The notes below the pieces were generated by a model. That model was not told where the DNA came from and did not search any database. It saw only the letters and a list, made by a program, of their open reading frames with translations. Both the position numbers and the translations under genes were made by a program. Shown piece after piece: positions 55,856 to 64,000 of a stretch of DNA of 64,000 bases; the first letter of the stretch is position 1; each line of letters begins with the position of its first letter. This DNA comes from Acanthococcus lagerstroemiae (lineage: Eukaryota; Arthropoda; Insecta; Hemiptera; Eriococcidae): positions 72,174,914 to 72,238,913 of the forward strand of contig CM063109.1 in the NCBI GenBank assembly GCA_031841125.1, given 5' to 3'.

Positions 55856-55933
55856 CTGCTTTCGCTTCGCGAAAGCAGTACCGACTTTTCGGCCTACGGC
55901 CGAAAAGCACTCGGAACTCGCTTCGCTCGTTCC
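55856..55933. repeat. Three hairpins spaced 28-29 bp
   Basis: 55856-55878 and 55885-55907 are 10-bp stems with 3-base loops (CTGCTTTCGC and CTTTTCGGCC stems). 55913-55933 is imperfect (GGAAC outer stem, CGCTTCGC centre). The stems differ in sequence but share length and spacing. They sit just after the GC-rich island. Confidence 0.85.
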
Positions 55934-55939
55934 TCGCGA

Positions 55940-56570
55940 AATCGAGACACTGTCGACACGTTTTAAGTGGTAAACGTTTTAGAAAACGCAAATGTCGACA
56001 AGGACTAGTGGTATTCGACTGAAATGTTTAAGGCCATTCACGTTTTAAAAAACGCAACTCTCGACAGAGAATAGTATTATAAAAAAATATATAAAACTAC
56101 CCGGCTATCAAAATTAGAGTTCGTATAAATTTGAAATCGATACATTCAAGGCGGAAACGTGTAAGACCGAAACATTTGTATAATACAACAAAACTACGCG
56201 GCTATCAAAATTCGATTTCGTATAAATTAAATCCCAAACAACATCGAGTACATAAGTCGCCTCGCGCTTCTTATGCTGAACTTAAATTGAGGAAACTCGT
56301 GAACGACTCAACCGATTGTTATCAAACTTTCACCAATACAACGTCGAGTACTAATCTATAATGTACCAAAATTTGGAATCAAATGATTCGATAGTTCCTG
56401 AGATTTTTGTGCCACAAATTTTGTCCTCAAGGAAAACTCACGAACGGCTCGACCGATTGCCTTCAAAAGCTTATTTTAACAACTTCGAGTACTTCTCCAT
56501 AATATACCAAAATTTGGAATCAATTGATTCAATAGTTTCTGAGATTTTCTTCCCACAAAATTAGGGTGTA
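55940..56570. repeat. Short tandem duplications
   Basis: Three diverged pairs follow one another: ACACGTTTTAAGTGG/CACGTTTTAAAAAACGC (55960, 56040), CGGCTATCAAAATT with TTCGTATAAATT (56100, 56198), and the ~135-bp units at 56280 and 56425 (shared ATACCAAAATTTGGAATCAA). The last pair also matches 45262-45530 in reverse. Probably the end of one repeat element. Confidence 0.65.
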
Positions 56571-56580
56571 CATATATAAA

Positions 56581-57049
<469 letters not shown>

Positions 57050-57820
57050 CTGCGATGCAAGCTTCGAACAAAAAAATAACCAGGGGCTCACGGAAAATTA
57101 TTTCTTAAGCCGACCAAATGGAGAATTCAATTTCCGAAGTTGGGGTCGGGGTCAACCCAACGGATCCACAATAGATCTGAATCGAAAAAAGTTAACCATG
57201 AATAATCTTGAGAGGCTGAATGATCGAGAATTAGATTTGCGGAATTGGGGTCGATACAATCCATCGGGTTCACAATATTATATTATTATTTTTATTTACT
57301 GAGAGTGTTATTGCCTTTTGCTGCTATAATCTAACTATTATTAAAACAAACGTAAATTATTAGAAGAGGGTTAACGTATTATTTGAATTGAAAAAGTAAG
57401 ACGTTCACCAAGAATAACATTGAGAAGCTGGAAAATCGAGTTTTAGATTTTCGTCGTAGGTGGGAGAGTTATTCCTTGATCCACAAAAGATCTCGATTAA
57501 AAATAAGGGGCGTATGGAAAATTGTTTTTCAACATCTACAATCAAGAATCTGATTATCGGGGTTGGGGTGCGGTCAACCCCTCGGAATCACAAATTATTT
57601 CAATCATGAAAAAAAAAGTTCACCAACAAAAACTCGAAAGTATACTCTTTTGGTGTTGGGGGCGCGAGTCCACGTTTCCAGTGTACAAAATGTAGCAGTT
57701 GAAAAAAGTGTTTACGTAAAAGAATTCAGAAATTTGAAGAATCGAGAATTAGATTTTCAGAGTTCAGGGCGGGCTTCACCCCTCAAGTCCACAATAGCTT
57801 CCGTCTTTCAGTTCCACGTT
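57050..57820. repeat. Degenerate ~111-bp satellite, left block
   Basis: Units carry GAGAATTAGATTT, then a GGAGTTGGGG-like word, a CCCCTCGGGTCCACAA-like word and GATCGAAAAAATAA. They begin near 57094, 57228, 57434, 57544 and 57740. The block is duplicated at about 61830-62466, with one unit fewer there. Confidence 0.8.
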
Positions 57821-58406
57821 CTCGTCAGAGAACTGGGGCCCTGGGTGGCAAAGATAAGCGCAGGATAAAAAAAAAATGGAAAAGCTACGTGGAGGCGTAT
57901 GCCCAAAAATGGGCGGAGGTACTCACATACACACACACGCACGTTTGGTCGACAAACGGCGCAAAATATGTCTGCCCATTAAAATTTTTCAATCTCATTA
58001 TTTCTCTCTAAATTGATCAGCGCCGCCGCACGTTTTTCGACTGTCGTCGCAACATACGCTTATTTTATTTTTGTAAGTATTTTATAAATGCAGGCGGCGG
58101 CGCACCGGGCATTTGCCCGAATCGCCCTATGACTTATCCGCCCCTGGAGGAGGCTCAAGGTGATAGGTCCACTTTCATTGAATAGACTGTAAAAAATACA
58201 TGTATGTGCTTTGTAATACAGTACAAACATAAAGATGTATGCACTGTGACGAAATTAGGAGGCCCACAGTGTACCAAAGAACCTTCAGATGTAAGTAGCA
58301 TCTTCTGGATGCCCCGTGTAATGAAAGCGAGGCCTCATTCAGAAAATAAATATTTGTGTTTGAAACCATAATGCATTGCAAAGGAGTAGTTGATTTCAGC
58401 AAGTTT
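57821..58406 (+). repeat. Inverted segment holding the LINE 3' end (copy 1)
   Basis: This ~590-bp piece is the reverse complement of 62467-63082, while the sequence on both sides is in the same orientation in the two copies. In copy 2 the piece continues the LINE frame, so the copy 1 orientation is the derived one. It includes a GGGCATTTGCCCGAATCGCC segment next to CCGCCCCTG, a hAT-like terminus also seen at 62733. Confidence 0.85.
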
Positions 58407-58409
58407 TCA

Positions 58410-59940
58410 AGTTACTGGCCTACCTATCGTTCTTTTTCTTTGCAGCGTATCCATAGTTGAGTACTTTTACTCCCTATTTGTTGCTATCTGCCCTCGCCAG
58501 ATGCCCCACATATTTCCACTTAAATTGTTCGACATTATATCCTATATCCTCGCCTCCAGCCATTTCGTACAGTTTTCCATTTGAGATTTTGTCTACCCAT
58601 CGCAGTCATAGAAGTTTCCTCAACTTAGATCTGAACGTAATTTGTAGCTTCACGATTTGTCTCCTGTAAGGGACCAGGTTTGTACTCCATACTTGAGGGC
58701 TGGTACCGTTGAGCTATTTAGTGTTTCCATTTTGAGGAAGGTGTTGAAATTCCGGCAAAAAATACATTTTAATGCCCAGGGGTTGTTCCACCCCTTTTTA
58801 ATACGCCTCATAATTCCTTTATCTTTTTCTTCGAAACTAATAATCTGCCCCACAGATATTCGATTCTGTTACCTCTTCTATCTCTTTCTTACCCATCGAT
58901 TATTAGATTTTTTCTTTCCACTCTTCCGATTATTTTTGATTTGCTACCATTCAGTTTGAGGCCAGCATTTTTGCATTCCCTCAATAGCTATTCTGCCATT
59001 TTCTTCAACTCCTTACTATTTTCTGTAAATAAGATAATATAGTTTGCGTACCTTAAATTACTTAGAAATTCTCCATTTATTTTTAGTCCCCTTCTTTTCC
59101 ACTTCAGATTGCGAAATACATCTTCCATAATGCAGTTGAAGAGGTTTGGGGACAAGATATCCCCTTGTTGAACCCTGCTCCCAATTTTGAATTCCCTCCC
59201 TTTGCTTTTAAGGCTGGCTCTTGCACTCGAATTTGCATAGCAATTCTGTATATGACTTTAATAAACCCACTTTCAATTCCCTTATTTTCCAGTGCTTTCA
59301 ACATATATATGTATTTATGATCCACTGAATCAACTGCCTCATGAAAGCCTATGCAAAATATTTCAATTTCTATGTCATATTCGTGTGTTTTTTCAATAAT
59401 TTGGCTCACAATGAAAATATTCTTTACAGTTGAGAAGCCTTTTCTGAATCCCGCCTGTTCATTCCCCTGATGATTTGAATCCAGATGGTTATACATACGT
59501 CTTTTTAAGACTGCCATACATGCTTTAAAAATGTTCGATGTTAAGCATATTGGCTTGTAATTTTCAATGAGTTCCTTCCCTCCTTGTTTGTGTAATAATA
59601 TTATTTTGGCCAAGTTCCACTGTTTTGGACATGTTTTCCTTGATTCTGAGTCACTTTTCCTGTCTATTTTGAAAGCTTATTCCTGGTTTTCTCTTTAGCC
59701 CTCGTCACTCCAAACTCTTCAACCGTGTTTTTTAAAGCTTGATCCATACTGTCGTAAAAATTTTCCTCGAATTTCATTTCCTCTTGCACTGATCTTAGTT
59801 TCTGGCGTGCGGCCTCTTCCTTTCTGACTCTGATAATCTGCCTTCTTTTCCCTTTACCCTTTCTGTGATTTTTATACTGGACTCACTACGCCGGGATGCC
59901 CAATTATACTTATCCACATGAGATTTCAATTCACAGACCG
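58410..59940 (-). pseudogene. RTE-like LINE, copy 1 (3' end flipped)
   Basis: Minus strand: a linker (about 59900-59640), then ENYKPICLTSNIFKACMAVL, EQAGFRKGFSTVKNIFIVSQ and FCIGFHEAVDSVDH (degenerate catalytic block). Later IRRIKKGWNNP-like, YGVQTWSLTG and KWKYVGHLARAD lead to RTIGRPVT at 58413. The frame is broken many times and the FADD box is not intact. The last 50 codons lie in the inverted segment at 57821-58406. Confidence 0.8.
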
Positions 59941-59944
59941 TCGC

Positions 59945-62466
59945 CAATAACGTCTCGAAAATTGAGAAACAGATTTTCGAAGTTGGAGGTGGGGGACACC
60001 CCTCCAACTCATGAAAGATGAAATAGGAAAAATAAAAGTTCAACCAGATCCGATAAATCGATAATTAAATTTCCAAAGCTAGGGCCACAATCTATCTCTT
60101 GGCTTCACAAAACTACCGATCGAAACAAATAAGCAAGTTTATGAAACATAAGTTTCAAAATTCGAACAACCGGGAAAAAGGGGGTCACCTCTCGAGTCCA
60201 CAAAAGATTCAGATCGTGAGAATAAAAAGTACTCGAAGAATAAGCATTAAATTCTGAAAAATCGAGAGTTAAATTTTCAAAGCCTGAGGCAGGGCTTCAC
60301 CATCGGATCACCAAAACAATTAGATGGAAAAAATAAAAATTTGTGACTGTCCATACTGAAAGGGCACTTCGGTGCAAAAAAATCGACTTTGAGATTATGT
60401 TCGATTTTGGAGAGTACTGTTTAACACTGTGAGTCTGTGAACTCGAAAAAGCAAAAGTGATAGAGCGCAAGAGTGGTGGACGTCTATAGGCTATCGCGTT
60501 CTCGAGATTCCCGTTTTTATCTTTAAGTGTCCCCTGTAAAATTAATGTTTTGGACCGACGTGCCCTTTTAATTTGGACGGTCACATTTATCGAAAAATAA
60601 TGTTTAAAGTAGATAAACGGCTGCACGAAAGATCCCAATTGAAAAAATAAAAAGGTTTCCAAAAATATTTTTAAAGACCGAAAAAAATTCTACTCCTCGG
60701 GTCCACAAAATGGAAAATGTCACTAAAAATATTTCTAAAGGCCAAAAAATCGAGAATTAGATTTTCGGAGTTCGGGTGGGGGGTACCACCCCGCGGCTCC
60801 ACCAAAGACTTCGATCAGAAAAATAAGGGGGTTCATCGAAAATTATTTTTCACGTCAGAAAAATCGAGAATTTGATTTCCAGAGTTGGAGGTGGGGTCAA
60901 CACATCGGGACCACAATAGATTTGAATCGAAAAAATAAAAATTTCATCAAGAATAAATCTGAAAGCCAGGAAAATCGAGATTTATATTTTAGCAGGCAAC
61001 GGGGGGAGGGTCTATCCCTTGGGTCTACATATGATTTCGATCGAACAATAGAAGGGTTATGGAAAATCAGCTTTCAATACCTACCAAACAAGAACTTCAT
61101 GACCGGAGTTGGGGGCGAGGAATCCACCCCTCTGATCCATATAATACATCGATTAACTACGTAAAGGGTCCAAAGAAAACTATATATTGTTGAAGACTGA
61201 AGAATCAAGAATTAGACTTCCGGAGTTGGGAGCAGTGTCAATCCTTTGGTCCTATAGAAAACATGAACAGTTCATCGAAAGTAATTTTTTAAAGGCCGAA
61301 AAATCAATAATTACACTTTCAGGGTTTGGACGGGGGTCTACTTTTTGAGTCTACAGAATGTATCAATCGCAAAAAGAAGTTAAAAACAATTGCAAAGTTT
61401 GAAGCATCGAGAGGTAGATTTCCAGGAATTCGGGATGCGTTTTACCTCTCAAATCCACATTAGATTTCGACCGAAAAATAAATTATAGCAACAATACGTA
61501 CTTTTAGCGGCCAAAATATCGCAAATAATATTTTGTGGTTGGGAGTTGGGGATGGGGAGGGAGCACCCGTCTGATCCACAAAAAGCTTCGATCAACAAAA
61601 TAAGAGGTTCGCGGAAAATTATTTATAAAGCCTGAATATTCGAGAATTGGACTTCCAAAGTTGGGGGCACGGTCGACCCCTCGCCCCATAAAAGATTCCA
61701 ATTGAAATACAAAAATGGTCATCAAAAATATTTCTGACAATCGAAAAATCAAGAATTAGATTTTCGAAGTTGTGGGCGGCGGATCACTCGTCCTCGGGTC
61801 CACAAAATACTGTGAACAAAGAAATAAGCATGGGCTCACGGAAAATTATTTCTTAAGCCGATAAAATAAAGAATTCAATTTCCGGAGTTGGGGGCGGAGA
61901 CAGTCCATTGGGTCCACGATATTATATTATTTTTTTTAGTTACTGAGAGTGTTATTGCCTTGCTGCTATAATCAAACTATTATTAAAACAAACGTAAATT
62001 ATTAGAAGAGGATTAACGTATTATTTGAATTGAAAACATAAGTCGTTCTCCAAGAATAACTTTGAGAAGCTGAAAAATCGAGTTTTTTTGATTTTCGCCG
62101 TGGGTGGGGGAGTTATTCCTTGATCCACAAAAGATCTCGATTAAACATAAGGGGTTTATGGAAAATTGTTTTTTAACACCTACAATCGAGAATTTAATTA
62201 CTGGAGTTGGGGTGCGGTCGACCCCTCAGAACCACAAATTATTTCAAACGAAAAAAAAAGTTCACCAACGAAAACTCGAAAATATACTCTCTTGGTGTTG
62301 GTGGCGCGAGTTCACTTCTCCAGTGTACAAAATGTATCAGTTGAAAAAAGGGGAGTTTACGTAAAATATTTCAGAAATTTGAAAAATCCAGAATTAGATT
62401 TCCAGAGTTCAGGACGGGCTTCATCACTCAAGTCCACAATAGCTTCCGTCTTTCAGTTACACGTTT
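59945..62466. repeat. Degenerate ~111-bp satellite, main block
   Basis: About twenty diverged units; GAGAATTAGATTTTC-like starts are near 60750, 60866, 60977, 61087, 61204, 61302, 61408, 61520, 61635, 61748, 61868 and 62186. Spacing is 98-120 bp. A small MITE interrupts it (60342-60585). From about 61830 on it is the second copy of the block at 57050. Confidence 0.85.
60342..60585. mobile_element. MITE in the satellite, TGTGACYGTCCA ends
   Basis: TGTGACTGTCCATACTGAAA at the left is matched in reverse at the right by TTTTAATTTGGACGGTCACA, about 26 bp in all with few changes. 244 bp, non-coding. Confidence 0.75.
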
Positions 62467-64000
62467 AAAACTGCTGAAGTCAACTACTTCTTTCCAATGC
62501 ATTATGGTTTCATACAAAAATATTTATTTTCTGAATGAGGCCTCGCTTTCATTGACACGGGGCATCCACAAGATGCTACTTTCATCTGAAGGCTCTTTGG
62601 TACACTGTGGGCCTCTTAATTTCGTCACAGTGTATACATCTTTCTGTTGTACTGTATTACAAAGCACATACATATGTGTTTTTTCACAGACTCTACTCAA
62701 TGAAAGTGGACCTGTCACCTTGAGCCTCTTCCAGGGGCGGATGGGCCATAGGGCAATTCGGGAAAATGCCCGGTGCGTCGCCGCCATTTTGCCGCTGCGG
62801 CGCCGGTATGTTGAAAAATGTAGGCATCTATAAAATACTTACAAAAATAAAATAAGCGTATGTTGCGACGACAGTCGAAAAACGTGCGGCGGCGCTGATC
62901 AATTTAGGGAGAAATAAAGTGATTGAAAAATTTAAATGGGCAGGCACATTTTGCGCTGTTTGTCGACCAAACGTGTGTGAGTAACCTCTGCCCATTTTTG
63001 GATATACGCCTCGACGTAGCTTCTCCACTTTATTTTATCCTGCGCTAATCTTTGCCACCCGGGGCCCCAGTTCTCTGACGAGTTCATCTGTCTATCTAGT
63101 TACTGGTCTACCTATCGTTCTTTTCCTTTGCAGCGTATCCAGTTGAGTAATTTTACTCCCCATCTGTTGCTATCCGCTGTCGCCAGATGCCCTACATATT
63201 TCCACTTTAATTGTTCGACATTATATCCTATGTCCCCGCCTCCCACCATTTTGTATAGCTTTGCATTTGAGATTTTGTCTACCCATCGCAGTCCTAGAAG
63301 TTTCCTCAACATAGATCTGAACGTAATTTGTAGCTTCACCATTTGTTTCCTGTAAGGGACCAGGTTTGTGTTCCAGACTTGAGGGCTGGTACCGTTGAGC
63401 TATTTAGTGTTTCCATTTTGAGGGCGGTTTTGAAATTCCGGCAAAAAATACATTTTAATGCCCAGGGGTTGTTCCACCCCTTTTTAATACGCCTCATAAT
63501 TCCTTTATCTTTTTCTTCGAAACTAATAATCTGCCCCACAGATATTCGATTCTGTTACCTCTTCTATCTCTTTCTTACCCATCGATTATTAGATTTTTTC
63601 TTTCCACTCTTCCGATTATTTTTGATTTGCTACCATTCAGTTTGAGGCCAGCATTTTTGCATTCCCTCAATAGCTATTCTGCCATTTTCTTCAACTCCTT
63701 ACTATTTTCTGTAAATAAGATAATATAGTTTGCGTACCTTAAATTACTTAGAAATTCTCCATTTATTTTTAGTCCCCTTCTTTTCCACTTCAGATTGCGA
63801 AATATATCTTCCATAATGCAGTTGAAGAGGTTTGGGGACAAGATATCCCCTTGTTGAACCCTGCTCCCAATTTTGAATTCCCTCCCTTTGCTTTTAAGGC
63901 TGGCTCTTGCACTCGAATTTGCATAGCAATTCTGTATATGACTTTAATAAACCCACTTTCAATTCCCTTATTTTCCAGTGCTTTCAACATATATATGTAT
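62467..64000 (-). pseudogene. RTE-like LINE, copy 2, running off the window
   Basis: Same LINE as 58410-59940, about 4.69 kb downstream and very similar. Here the 3' end is in its natural orientation. Past RPVT the minus strand reads DELVRELGP and, after a frameshift, WQRLAQDKIKWRSYVEAYIQ and KWAEVTHTRL, with a stop at about 62930 and a ~460-bp 3' untranslated part. The sequence is cut by the window end inside the RT. Confidence 0.8.

Overview
This window is a piece of an arthropod, most probably insect, nuclear genome. It is AT-rich, most reading frames are broken, exons are separated by GT-AG introns, and nearly every recognisable block is a transposable element (TE) or its remains. No prokaryotic operon, CRISPR array, rRNA or convincing tRNA was seen.

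The host gene. Four minus-strand exons (32628-32420, 24224-24092, 21186-21056, 7185-6936) join in phase. They encode two immunoglobulin folds in the layout of the Beaten path (Beat) family of insect axon-guidance proteins. The gene covers at least 25.7 kb here. Its first (signal-peptide) and last exons were not found. Everything between 7 and 32 kb lies in its introns.

Layout. 0-9 kb: hAT-like MITEs, a fragment of an R1-type LINE 3' region, a Tigger/pogo transposase pseudogene with an extra C-terminal domain, and the last Beat exon seen. 9.4-14.1 kb: a Ty3/Gypsy element of CsRn1 type with two LTRs and a 5-bp target duplication, whose integrase end is inverted. 14.2-18.1 kb: a degraded Ty1/Copia element ending in an inverted duplication. 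18.1-18.9 kb: an RTE-like LINE tail. 19.7-20.7 kb: a TA-flanked element with multiplied internal motifs. 21.9-23.1 kb: an R1-clade LINE pseudogene. 26.0-27.0 kb: a long hairpin and a ~147-bp tandem repeat. 28.2-32.2 kb: nested hAT-like elements, including two tandem repeat units that each took up one hAT element.

33.9-36.8 kb and 42.5-44.9 kb: two copies of an unassigned TIR element (ends CCCGTCAAACATTT) carrying what looks like a small intron-containing gene of unknown type. The second copy was hit by a solo LTR. 44.9-45.1 kb: a Cys-rich tail of an integrase-type TE protein. 46.2-48.8 kb: the best-preserved LINE (RTE-like). 50.2-51.8 kb: a second TA-flanked element, with an R1-type LINE 3' end inserted in it. 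55.1-56.7 kb: a GC-rich island, three evenly spaced hairpins and a (TA)80 tract. 57.0-64.0 kb: a ~111-bp degenerate satellite invaded by an RTE-like LINE, the whole duplicated with a ~4.7-kb period. A ~0.6-kb piece has opposite orientation in the two copies.

The elements are parasites on the Beat locus rather than a cooperating system. The strongest candidate for something undescribed is the CCCGTCAAACATTT element and its small spliced gene. Second is the flipped segment in the 4.7-kb duplication. Family assignments come from recognising motifs by eye; no search was run.
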